Shown one piece after another: positions 1 to 5,804 of a DNA stretch of 6,205 nt (its first letter is position 1; each line of letters starts with the position of its first letter). Origin of the DNA: an uncultured Oscillospiraceae bacterium (GTDB lineage Bacteria; Bacillota; Clostridia; Oscillospirales; Ruminococcaceae); NCBI GenBank assembly GCA_900555435.1, contig USLH01000133.1:1-6205 (forward strand). The letters run 5' to 3'. The notes under the pieces were generated by a model. That model was not told the origin of the DNA. It worked only from the letters and a program-made list of their open reading frames with translations, and ran no database searches. Made by a program: the position numbers and the translations under genes.

Positions 1-57
1 CCGCCCCTCGGGCAGGGGATTCATGCAGCCCATGCAATAGGGATGTGTGTTGGCCAT
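1..57 (-). CDS. Zinc-ribbon protein, N-terminal fragment (possibly a Ser/Thr protein kinase), cut by the window edge
   Basis: Only the first 19 codons are inside the window, read on the minus strand from an ATG at 57..55. They encode a peptide with YCMGCMNPLPEGR at residues 7-19. The C8-x2-C11 pair followed by a short polar stretch looks like the first half of a zinc ribbon whose second CPxCG half would lie beyond the edge. From family knowledge, many Clostridia Ser/Thr kinases and some other signalling proteins begin with CxGCM..L......CPxCG, so a kinase is a reasonable guess but is not shown here. A purine-rich AAAGGA at 75..70 lies 12 nt upstream, a rather long spacing. In the same frame a stop codon occurs about 11 codons upstream and there is no other ATG. 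ATGs at 68 and 64 are in other frames. The one at 68 hits a stop after 15 codons, and the one at 64 gives no recognisable protein. The gene has its own promoter and a long structured leader. Confidence 0.55.
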   Translation of the reverse strand, partial: MANTHPYCMGCMNPLPEGR

Positions 58-192
58 TGCGCATCCATGTCCTTTCTTCCGGGGAGCCTATGCAGCCGCT
101 CACGCCCACCCGTTATGTAAGCCGGCGTCCGCGGCCGGCCATACTCCCCACGGGTTGACGCGGGCCGCTCTTGCTCCCGCTGTTGGCTTCCA
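58..192 (-). promoter_or_regulatory. Long GC-rich 5' leader with several possible RNA helices (candidate cis-regulatory RNA)
   Basis: This is the stretch between the predicted transcription start (about 192) and the ATG at 57, and it carries no convincing ORF. On the minus-strand RNA I see these complementary segments. A 5-bp hairpin pairs 180..176 with 164..160. A 6-bp helix GGGGAG/CTCCCC pairs 149..144 with 86..81, extended by UAUG/CAUA (143..140 with 92..89) across a 2-nt bulge. A hairpin GCCGGC/GCCGGC (139..134 with 126..121) has a 7-nt loop. ACCCGU at 155..150 can pair with ACGGGU at 113..108. The last pairing crosses the GGGGAG helix, so the two would form a pseudoknot or compete. The long helix ends 5 nt before the AAAGGA ribosome binding site. 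I recognise no known riboswitch core. Short GC-rich helices arise easily by chance, so this is a candidate only. Confidence 0.4.
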
Positions 193-198
193 TACCGC

Positions 199-227
199 AT
201 TGTACTCATTTCCAGCCCGCCTGTCAA
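199..227 (-). promoter_or_regulatory. Strong sigma-A-type promoter for the left-edge gene
   Basis: On the minus strand a perfect -35 TTGACA (227..222) is followed by a 17-bp spacer and a -10 TACAAT (204..199), 11 of 12 consensus bases at optimal spacing. Transcription should start near 192 and run towards the left edge, giving a leader of about 135 nt before the ATG at 57. The promoter lies between the loader gene (stop at 260) and that leader, so the left-edge gene is probably a separate transcription unit on the same strand. Confidence 0.75.
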
Positions 228-243
228 GAAAACCTACAGGTTT
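226..243 (-). terminator. Weak candidate terminator after the helicase-loader gene
   Basis: On the minus strand AAACC (243..239), a 4-nt loop and GGTTT (234..230) form a short hairpin followed by TTCTT. The 5-bp, AU-rich stem is weak, and the T-run flows directly into the -35 element of the next promoter. It may attenuate the upstream operon rather than stop it. No better terminator is visible between 57 and 260. Confidence 0.25.
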
Positions 244-259
244 GTAATCAATTACGCCC

Positions 260-1243
260 CTACAGCTTCTCCTGCCGCTTCTGCTGCCGGATATCCCGCC
301 CCATAAAAAGCAGCGGTACGAAGGTGCCGGTGATTCGGGAGGTAATCTGGTCGCCGTACCGCTCCTTGAGCTGGTTCTGGTTGAGGTTGGTGCTCAGGAT
401 AATGGTGCGCCCCTCCAGCATCCGGGTGTTGATGAGGTTGTATAAGCAGGAGACATAGAAGGGGCTGGCGAATTCCGCCCCCAGATCGTCGAGGATCAGA
501 AGATCCACATCCAGAAGGCCGTCCAGCGTTTCCTTCCCCTCCGACCGGCCGAAATGCTCTTCTTCCACCGCCCGAAGAAAATCCTGAGCGGAGCCGTATG
601 CCACCATGCAGCCTTTGGAGATGACATCCTTGGCGATGGCGAGGGACAGATGGGTCTTCCCCAGCCCCGTATCGCCGATAAGGAAGAGCCCCCGGCTTTC
701 CGGCGTGAAATTTTCCGCATAGCTGCGGCAGAAACGATAGATGTTCCCCATGATCGTCCGGGGGACCACGCCGGTAGCAGCGTCCACCTCGGTGGAGTAG
801 TAATTGAGATCGAAGGTGTCAAAGCTGCACAGCTCCAGATCAGAAACCTGGTTCAATTCCTTTAACCGCTCCCGGCGGAGCAGGTCTTCAAAGCACCGGC
901 AGCGCTTTCCGTCTGCAAAACCGGTATCCTTGCAGATGGGGCAGACGTAGTGCATTTCCAGATAATCCGCCGGATAGCCGTGGGCGGCAAGCAGCTCTTT
1001 TTCCCGGGCCTGCAAAGCAAGGTTTGCGCCTTTCAGCTGCTCGATGCCTTCGGAAAGGTTGGTCTGGTGAGAGAGAATCATCTTGCTGAGCTTCACGGAG
1101 GTCAGGCTCAGTTCCCGGCGGACCGCCATGACCTGGGGGATCTCTTTTGCGATCTTCTCTTCCCGTTCCGCCTGCCGGATCCGGTCGCCGGTGCGGCGGC
1201 GCTCCAGCTCCCGGAGGCAGGTGTCCATTGCCTGACTGTTCAC
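260..1243 (-). CDS. DnaI/DnaC-type AAA+ helicase loader (ATP-binding replication protein)
   Basis: A 327-aa cytoplasmic ATPase of the DnaC/DnaI/IstB group, close in length to Bacillus DnaI (about 311 aa). Such proteins load the replicative helicase onto DNA at origins or at restarted forks. Residues 1-95 are helical and charged. A cysteine cluster C101-x2-C104-x10-C115-x-C117 probably binds zinc. The AAA+ core has Walker A GDTGLGKTH (190-198), Walker B LLILDDLGAE (248-257), a sensor-1 STN (284-286) and a likely arginine finger in TSRIT (R303). The start is GTG at 1243: AAGGGG at 1257..1252 sits 8 nt upstream, whereas the in-frame ATG at 1228 is 23 nt from it. The gene begins 3 nt after the DnaD-domain gene stops, so the two are probably translationally coupled. 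It is the last gene of the operon. IstB-type transposition helpers share this fold, but there is no transposase here and the DnaD partner favours replication. Confidence 0.88.
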   Translation of the reverse strand: MNSQAMDTCLRELERRRTGDRIRQAEREEKIAKEIPQVMAVRRELSLTSVKLSKMILSHQTNLSEGIEQLKGANLALQAREKELLAAHGYPADYLEMHYVCPICKDTGFADGKRCRCFEDLLRRERLKELNQVSDLELCSFDTFDLNYYSTEVDAATGVVPRTIMGNIYRFCRSYAENFTPESRGLFLIGDTGLGKTHLSLAIAKDVISKGCMVAYGSAQDFLRAVEEEHFGRSEGKETLDGLLDVDLLILDDLGAEFASPFYVSCLYNLINTRMLEGRTIILSTNLNQNQLKERYGDQITSRITGTFVPLLFMGRDIRQQKRQEKL

Positions 1244-1246
1244 GGG

Positions 1247-2203
1247 TCATACCCCTTTCTGTCCGTCGTTGGTTTTCGGAATGTTAAAGCCCCGCTGCTC
1301 GAACTCATCCAGATCGTAGGAGGCGTTCCGACGCTGGGAAGGCGCTGCCGCAGCCGGCTTTCCGGCAGGGCGGGCGTCCTTTAAAAGGATCTCCTGTGGA
1401 GAACGGATCCCCTTTTCGTACCAGGAGCGGAGAATGGTGTTGATATAAGGAAAGCTCAATTGGTTGATGGCGTTCAGGGTGCGCTCATAGGCTTCGCCGA
1501 TCATCTCAATGCCGTAGCCCAGCTCGTCGTACCAGCTCTGGACAAAGCGCAGCTGCTGGGCACTGAGGGCTCGGTCCCGGATACCGAAGCGCTGCTTCAC
1601 CTCCTGCTCCCGGCTGTGGCGGAGGGTCTGCTGGCGGATGTATTCCTCTGCCCGGGCATGGGTGTTGATCTCCTGATCCGCCCAGCCGCAGCAGAGCTTC
1701 TGAATGTAGGCAAAGCTGCCCTTCCCGATGGAAACGCAGTACTGCAGCGCCATGACGATGACATCTACCGGCAGCCCCAGCGTTTCATGGATGTAGATGA
1801 GCCCACGCTGCTGGGTGGAGGTGAGAAGGCTGCCGAAAATGGACTCCGCCATGCTGAAAAGAAATTTGACGTCCGGATTTTTTTCCACCCGCTCTTTGAT
1901 TTCTCCCGGAGTCAGGCTCTGGGCAGTGGAGACCACCTCTGGCTGCTTCCGGGGACACTCTTTCTCTGCCCGCTCTTCGGTGAAAATGCCGCACTGCACC
2001 CAATACCGCAGCGCCTCCACCACATCGCTTTCCGGCACGGAAAGCCGGGAAGCGATACCGGCGGTGTCCGCCTGATTCCCCCGAAGGATCGCCAGCAGCA
2101 CCTTGATGTAAAGCCCGCTGGCCGTGGCAAGATGCTGATCCACCACTTCCGTCGGCACAGCCAGAAACGAGGCGTACTTCCCCATATTCAGGCGAATCTC
2201 CAA
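1247..2203 (-). CDS. DnaD-domain primosome/replication protein with two DnaD-type C-terminal repeats
   Basis: About 318 aa, related to the DnaD/DnaB proteins of Firmicutes, which bind DNA and help recruit helicase and loader at the origin. The N-terminal part (about 8-80, beginning NMGKYASFLAVPTEVVD) resembles the winged-helix DDBH1 domain. Two DDBH2/DnaB_2-like helical repeats follow, at about 122-182 and 213-272. Each carries the Y-x7-W signature: Y166/W174 in YIQKLCCGW and Y253/W261 in YINTILRSW. The tail (about 280-318) is Ala/Pro-rich and charged, and probably flexible. Start choice: the open frame reaches a TTG at 2218, but GGAGGG at 2216..2211 lies 7 nt before a TTG at 2203, which I prefer. 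ATG at 2185 is a third option but would cut into the conserved N-terminus. The loader gene follows after 3 nt, and the GNAT gene ends 18 nt upstream. Confidence 0.87.
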   Translation of the reverse strand: MEIRLNMGKYASFLAVPTEVVDQHLATASGLYIKVLLAILRGNQADTAGIASRLSVPESDVVEALRYWVQCGIFTEERAEKECPRKQPEVVSTAQSLTPGEIKERVEKNPDVKFLFSMAESIFGSLLTSTQQRGLIYIHETLGLPVDVIVMALQYCVSIGKGSFAYIQKLCCGWADQEINTHARAEEYIRQQTLRHSREQEVKQRFGIRDRALSAQQLRFVQSWYDELGYGIEMIGEAYERTLNAINQLSFPYINTILRSWYEKGIRSPQEILLKDARPAGKPAAAAPSQRRNASYDLDEFEQRGFNIPKTNDGQKGV

Positions 2204-2221
2204 AACGCAGCCCTCCAAAAA

Positions 2222-2623
2222 TCAATACATATCGCTGACGTAAACCGCCTGCAGATCTTTTCCGTCGTCAAATCCGCATTTCTTATAAAACTCTTTCCCG
2301 TCTTCGTCGCAGAGCAGCAGCTTGCAGGGAATGTCCCAGTAGTGAGCCAGCATCCGCTGGATCAGAGCGCTTCCGATGTGCTGGCGCTGATACTCCGGCC
2401 GCACCAAAAGATAGTGGAAATACGCCGTCATGGCGTGGTCGGTGATGGCGTTCATCAGCCCCACCAGCTTGTCCCCGTCCCATGCGGAATAAACGGCATC
2501 GGAATGCTCCATGGCTGCCGCCAGCTTTTCCGGGTACTGCCCGGATTCCCAGTCGACGCTGAGGAACAGCTCCTGCAGCGCCGCAGGAGCAAAGGTTTTA
2601 ATGTCTTTATACTCAATGGCCAT
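2222..2623 (-). CDS. GNAT-family N-acetyltransferase
   Basis: A 133-aa single-domain GNAT, a typical length for a small acetyl-CoA-dependent acetyltransferase. The substrate cannot be told from sequence. Strand beta-4 and the acetyl-CoA pyrophosphate loop (motif A) are seen at 72-87, LLVRPEYQRQHIGSAL. Motif B near the end, EFYKKCGF (111-118), includes Y113 at the position of the usual catalytic or CoA-contacting tyrosine. Oddity: the first glycine of the Q/R-x-x-G-x-G/A loop is His82, although the second (G84) is kept. The ATG at 2623 is preceded by GGGAGG at 2636..2631 with 7-nt spacing. The ydcF-like gene ends 15 nt upstream and the DnaD-domain gene begins 18 nt downstream, so it is co-transcribed. 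No functional tie to replication is evident. Confidence 0.87.
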   Translation of the reverse strand: MAIEYKDIKTFAPAALQELFLSVDWESGQYPEKLAAAMEHSDAVYSAWDGDKLVGLMNAITDHAMTAYFHYLLVRPEYQRQHIGSALIQRMLAHYWDIPCKLLLCDEDGKEFYKKCGFDDGKDLQAVYVSDMY

Positions 2624-2638
2624 AAAAAAGCCTCCCGC

Positions 2639-3391
2639 TTATCGGTCAAACAAAAAGGATTTCGCCAGCGCCAGCCCCTCCCGGATGTAAAAGCCGGGCG
2701 CCAGCATTGCCGGAGTTTTCCCGCCGTAGCTGCAAACCTCGCCGTATCCCTCCCGACGGGCCAGCATTTTGGCACGGAAAGAGTGGAAGTCTGAGGTCAC
2801 GATCTTGATCCGCAGCTGGGAAATGGGCTTTCCGGCATCGGATTCGATCAGTTCTTTGGAAAACTCCAGATTTTCGTGGGTATTGGTGGAACGGTCTTCT
2901 ACGAGGATCCGCTCCGAGGGCACACCGTGCTCCATGAGCCAGCGTGCCATGGCCACCCCCTCCGGGATGGTCTCGTTCCAGCCCTGACCGCCGGTGACCA
3001 CGATGGTCTCCCCCTGGCTGCATTCGAGAGCCGCCTCCAGCCGCCGTTCCAATGTGGCAGGGATCCGGTCGCCCCGAAGCCCGGCACCCAGAACGATGAT
3101 GTAATCGGCCTTCTTCGTATCCTTCCGGGCAGCGCCTGAAATCACTGCGGCCTCCAGCCCGGCAAAGATCAGAAGCAGCACCGCCGCAATGGGGACAGCA
3201 ACCCTTTTAAAGCGCACAGCTCCCGGCAAAGCGCCGAAGCGCCGATCCAGAAATGCCAATGCAATCAGCAAAACGCCTGCGGCTGCCAATAATGCGTTGA
3301 ACCGCACCGGCCCCATCATCACGGTGGCCAGAATGCAGTAACCCGTCAGCAGCCCGCCTGCTCCCAGCAGGATCCAATCCAGCGCCTTCAT
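2639..3391 (-). CDS. YdcF/DUF218 family membrane protein (ElyC/SanA-like)
   Basis: A 250-aa protein with three hydrophobic segments at about 4-26, 31-48 and 64-86, then a DUF218 domain from about 94 to the end. Visible DUF218 features are ADYIIVLGAGLRGDRI (95-110), IVVTGGQGWNE (130-140), an amphipathic helix EGVAMARWLMEHGVP (144-158), EDRSTNTHENL (165-175) and IKIVTSDFHSFRA (195-207). Relatives such as SanA and ElyC act in envelope maintenance, and YdcF binds S-adenosylmethionine in vitro. The exact role here is unknown. With three membrane segments the domain probably lies outside the membrane. The open frame reaches a TTG at 3397, but the ATG at 3391 forms an ATGA overlap with the PHP gene stop and is the better start, using translational coupling because no clear ribosome binding site is present. 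Confidence 0.85.
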   Translation of the reverse strand: MKALDWILLGAGGLLTGYCILATVMMGPVRFNALLAAAGVLLIALAFLDRRFGALPGAVRFKRVAVPIAAVLLLIFAGLEAAVISGAARKDTKKADYIIVLGAGLRGDRIPATLERRLEAALECSQGETIVVTGGQGWNETIPEGVAMARWLMEHGVPSERILVEDRSTNTHENLEFSKELIESDAGKPISQLRIKIVTSDFHSFRAKMLARREGYGEVCSYGGKTPAMLAPGFYIREGLALAKSFLFDR

Positions 3392-4266
3392 TTCCAAAGA
3401 TCAATGGGCGAGGACCACGCCATCTTGCCGTTTGCGTCGATGACCTCCACCCGGATGAAGGTCTCCCAATCCAGAGGGGTGTACTCGGTCTCGGTAAGGC
3501 CGAATCCCTTGCTCACCCGGGGAGAAGTATAGACAACATTGGAGTAGAAGATCACCTGCTGCGCCGGGGTGCAGCGGACCTTCACGGTCTTCCCGTCCCA
3601 GCGGACGTCCATCTTCGGGCCCTGGGAAGCGTAGAACCGCCCCGCAAACAAAGCGTCCATCACAGCCGCTTCCGTCAACTCGTCCGCCTGCAGCCAGATG
3701 AAGTTGGTGCACTGCTCGCCGGTATAGAAGTGGCTGTCGTCCGACGCCACCAGCGGCAGGGGCATCCCAAGGGTGGCGACCATGTCCAGGATCACGCTGG
3801 ATTCGCCCCGGCGGCCGTTCCAGGGGTTATTGGAAACGCTGTTGAAAATTTCCGACGCATTGATCCCCCTGAGCTTCACGATCTCGCTGGGCAGGTTCAG
3901 CGACCAGGCGGGGTGAGCCAGAATGGCAAATCCACCAGCCTCATGGATAGCGTCCAGGATCCCCTGCGCCGTATTTTCGGGGCCCGGTTCCGGAAGTACC
4001 AGATGATCCGGCCCGATGGCAACGATGTGGTAGATGCCGTCCGCTGCGTTGCCGCCTACGTCATACTCGCAGCCGGGGATCAGCAGTAATCCGTCCTTTT
4101 CGCCCGATCCGGACGGCTTCCAATGATCCGTAAAAGCAAGAAAATCGTAGCCTTCATTGCGGTAAATCCGGATCACCTCATCCGGAGTTTTCAAGCCGTC
4201 CGAAACGGTGCTGTGGGTGTGCAGGTTTCCACGGAACCAACGCTTCCCATCCTGGTCCAAATACAT
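3388..4266 (-). CDS. PHP-domain metal-dependent phosphoesterase
   Basis: A 292-aa protein of the PHP (polymerase and histidinol phosphatase) superfamily, cytoplasmic by lack of a signal peptide. Metal-ligand motifs are all present: HTH (H16, H18) with D23, FTDH (D47, H48), E67 in IPGCEYD, H80, H118 in ILAHPAW, and ASDDSH (D176, D177, H179). This pattern fits phosphoesterases that hydrolyse small phosphorylated or nucleotide substrates, but the substrate cannot be named. Residues from about 218 to 292 form a separate beta-rich tail (MDVRWDGKTVKVRC ... FIRVEVIDANGKMAWSSPI) resembling an Ig-like or jelly-roll add-on seen in other Clostridia PHP proteins. The ATG at 4266 has AAGGAG at 4280..4275, 8 nt upstream. 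It is the first gene of a five-gene operon and its TGA overlaps the next ATG by four bases. Confidence 0.9.
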   Translation of the reverse strand: MYLDQDGKRWFRGNLHTHSTVSDGLKTPDEVIRIYRNEGYDFLAFTDHWKPSGSGEKDGLLLIPGCEYDVGGNAADGIYHIVAIGPDHLVLPEPGPENTAQGILDAIHEAGGFAILAHPAWSLNLPSEIVKLRGINASEIFNSVSNNPWNGRRGESSVILDMVATLGMPLPLVASDDSHFYTGEQCTNFIWLQADELTEAAVMDALFAGRFYASQGPKMDVRWDGKTVKVRCTPAQQVIFYSNVVYTSPRVSKGFGLTETEYTPLDWETFIRVEVIDANGKMAWSSPIDLWK

Positions 4267-4305
4267 TTTCCATGCTCCTTTTCATATAATTTTGTCATTG
4301 AACCT

Positions 4306-4334
4306 ATTATACCAGTTCTCTTTGAAAAAAACAA
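4306..4334 (-). promoter_or_regulatory. Promoter of the PHP-ydcF-GNAT-dnaD-dnaI operon
   Basis: On the minus strand a perfect -10 TATAAT (4311..4306) lies 17 bp from a weak -35 TTGTTT (4334..4329). Transcription would begin near 4299, giving a leader of about 33 nt. The -35 is only 4 bp beyond the T-tract of the gdhA terminator. No other good promoter is visible inside the five-gene operon, whose genes are 0 to 18 nt apart. Confidence 0.6.
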
Positions 4335-4338
4335 CCGT

Positions 4339-4376
4339 AAAAAAGAACCGCCCTGCCGAAAGCGGGACGGCTCTTT
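4339..4376 (-). terminator. Rho-independent terminator of gdhA
   Basis: On the minus-strand RNA GAGCCGUCCCGC (4373..4362), a 5-nt loop UUUCG and GCAGGGCGGUUC (4356..4345) form a 12-bp GC-rich stem with one mismatch and two G-U pairs, extended by three A-U pairs. A run of six T follows at 4344..4339. It begins 15 nt after the gdhA stop codon. Confidence 0.88.
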
Positions 4377-4391
4377 CTCTATTTGCTGAAA

Positions 4392-5741
4392 TCAGATAAC
4401 GCCTTGAGCAATCATGGCATTGGCAATCTTTTCGAAGCCTGCGATGTTGGCGCCCATGACCAGGTTGCCCTCATGGCCGTATTTCTTGGCCGCATTATAA
4501 GCGTTGTGGAAGATGTTGACCATGATTTCCTTCAGCTTGGCATCCACTTCCTCAAAAGTCCAGGAGTAACGCATGGAGTTCTGGCACATCTCCAAGCCGG
4601 AGGTTGCAACGCCGCCGGCATTGGCTGCCTTAGCGGGAGCAAACAGAACGCCGGCCGCCTGGAACGCCTCGATGGCTTCAGGAGTAGAAGGCATATTAGC
4701 GCCCTCTGCCACGACTTTGACGCCGTTCTTGATCAAAGTGGCTGCAGACTCGCCGTCGATCTCGTTCTGGGTTGCGCAGGGGAATGCAACGTCGCAGGGA
4801 ATGGTCCAGATGCCCTTGCAGCCGGGAGTGAAGGTTGCACCCTCCACACGTTTGGCGTACTCGGAGATACGGCCGCGCTCCACCTCTTTGATCTGCTTGA
4901 CCACGTCCAGCTTGATGCCGGCGGGATCGTAAACATATCCGGAGGAATCGGACAGGGCGACTACATTCGCACCCAGAGTCTGAGCTTTCTCGGTGGCGTA
5001 GATCGCCACGTTGCCGGAGCCGGAAATGACGGCTGTCTTGCCCTTCAGGGAGTCGTTCTTCATGCAGTTGAGCATTTCTTCGGTGAAATACATAAGGCCG
5101 TAGCCGGTAGCCTCGGTGCGGGCCAGAGAACCGCCGTAAGAAAGGCCCTTGCCGGTGAGAACGCCGGTGAACTCGTTGCGGATCCGCTTATACTGGCCGA
5201 AGAGGTAGCCGATCTCCCGACCGCCCACGCCGATGTCGCCGGCGGGAACGTCGGTATCTGCGCCAATGTGCTTGCAGAGCTCGGTCATGAAGGCCTGGCA
5301 GAAACGCATGACTTCGGCATCGGATTTGCCCTTGGGGTCAAAGTCGGAGCCGCCCTTTCCGCCGCCCATGGGCAGGCCGGTGAGGGAATTTTTGAAGCAC
5401 TGCTCGAAGCCTAAGAACTTGATGACGGATTGGTTGACAGAAGGATGGAGCCGCAGACCGCCTTTGTAGGGGCCGATTGCGGAGTTGAACTGGACACGGA
5501 ATCCACGGTTGACCTGAACCTTGCCCTGATCGTCCACCCAGGAAACCCGGAACTGAATGAAACGCTCCGGCTCCACAATGCGGTCGATGACGCCGGTTTC
5601 GATCAGCTCAGGTTTCTGTTCCACGACGGGCTGGAAGGATTCGAGAACTTCCTGGACCGCCTGAATGAATTCCGGCTCGCCGCTGTTTCTTTTTTTCACG
5701 GTTTCCAGAACATGAAGGAGATATTCGTTTGTCAATGCCAT
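4392..5741 (-). CDS. gdhA: NADP-type glutamate dehydrogenase
   Basis: A 449-aa enzyme, the normal length of hexameric bacterial glutamate dehydrogenases. It interconverts 2-oxoglutarate plus ammonium and L-glutamate in the cytoplasm, linking nitrogen assimilation to carbon metabolism. Active-site residues are intact: K93 in GPYKGGLR, K117 in FKNSLTGLPMGGGKGG, catalytic K129 in the same stretch, and D169 in VPAGDIGVGGREIG. These sit four positions after the K89, K113, K125 and D165 known from the Clostridium symbiosum enzyme. The Rossmann fold shows GSGNVA (241-246), and the end of its second strand reads SDSSG (265-269), as in the E. coli NADP enzyme, which favours NADP(H) and a biosynthetic role. 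The start is ATG at 5741, with AGGAGG at 5755..5750 spaced 8 nt away. It is a single-gene unit with its own promoters and terminator. Confidence 0.97.
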   Translation of the reverse strand: MALTNEYLLHVLETVKKRNSGEPEFIQAVQEVLESFQPVVEQKPELIETGVIDRIVEPERFIQFRVSWVDDQGKVQVNRGFRVQFNSAIGPYKGGLRLHPSVNQSVIKFLGFEQCFKNSLTGLPMGGGKGGSDFDPKGKSDAEVMRFCQAFMTELCKHIGADTDVPAGDIGVGGREIGYLFGQYKRIRNEFTGVLTGKGLSYGGSLARTEATGYGLMYFTEEMLNCMKNDSLKGKTAVISGSGNVAIYATEKAQTLGANVVALSDSSGYVYDPAGIKLDVVKQIKEVERGRISEYAKRVEGATFTPGCKGIWTIPCDVAFPCATQNEIDGESAATLIKNGVKVVAEGANMPSTPEAIEAFQAAGVLFAPAKAANAGGVATSGLEMCQNSMRYSWTFEEVDAKLKEIMVNIFHNAYNAAKKYGHEGNLVMGANIAGFEKIANAMIAQGVI

Positions 5742-5775
5742 GGGGATTGCCTCCTACTTTTTCAAGAATGCCTAT

Positions 5776-5804
5776 ATTATACACTAAAGTGATGAAATGT
5801 GCAA
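5776..5804 (-). promoter_or_regulatory. gdhA: gdhA promoter P1 (proximal)
   Basis: On the minus strand a perfect -10 TATAAT (5781..5776) lies 17 bp from -35 TTGCAC (5804..5799). The expected start is near 5769, leaving a short leader of about 28 nt that holds the AGGAGG site. The -35 overlaps the first CACATTTCA box (5793..5801), which would suit control of polymerase binding. Confidence 0.7.

Noticed and set aside
81..149. A possible tRNA, because a 69-nt stretch is closed by GGGGAG/CTCCCC
   Set aside because: There is no T-loop sequence like TTCGANT and no proper anticodon arm, and the closing helix is only 6 bp.
58..192. A known riboswitch (TPP, SAM-I, FMN, cobalamin, ZTP, yybP-ykoY, guanidine-I) or small SRP RNA
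   Set aside because: I looked for the conserved core strings of each and found none. GGGGAGUA resembles the start of the yybP-ykoY class, but the rest of that core is missing.
21..227. A 68-codon open frame on the minus strand beginning with TTG at 227
   Set aside because: It starts inside the -35 element of the promoter, has no ribosome binding site, and reads through the structured leader into another frame of the zinc-ribbon gene. Its composition is that of random GC-rich sequence.
260..1243. IstB-type transposon helper protein as identity of the ATPase
   Set aside because: No transposase or terminal inverted repeats are nearby, and the gene is coupled to a DnaD-domain replication gene.
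1460..2794. A 444-codon open frame on the plus strand, antisense to the DnaD-domain and GNAT genes
   Set aside because: It lies wholly opposite well-recognised genes, its translation resembles no family I know, and long antisense frames are common in GC-biased coding DNA.
4264..4273. An ATG at 4273 as an alternative start for the PHP gene
   Set aside because: It is out of frame with the PHP protein and only 1 nt from the ribosome binding site, while ATG 4266 has ideal spacing.
4383..5414. A 343-codon open frame on the plus strand inside gdhA
   Set aside because: It is antisense to an intact glutamate dehydrogenase and runs through the gdhA terminator region. Codon bias of the strongly expressed gene explains the lack of stops.
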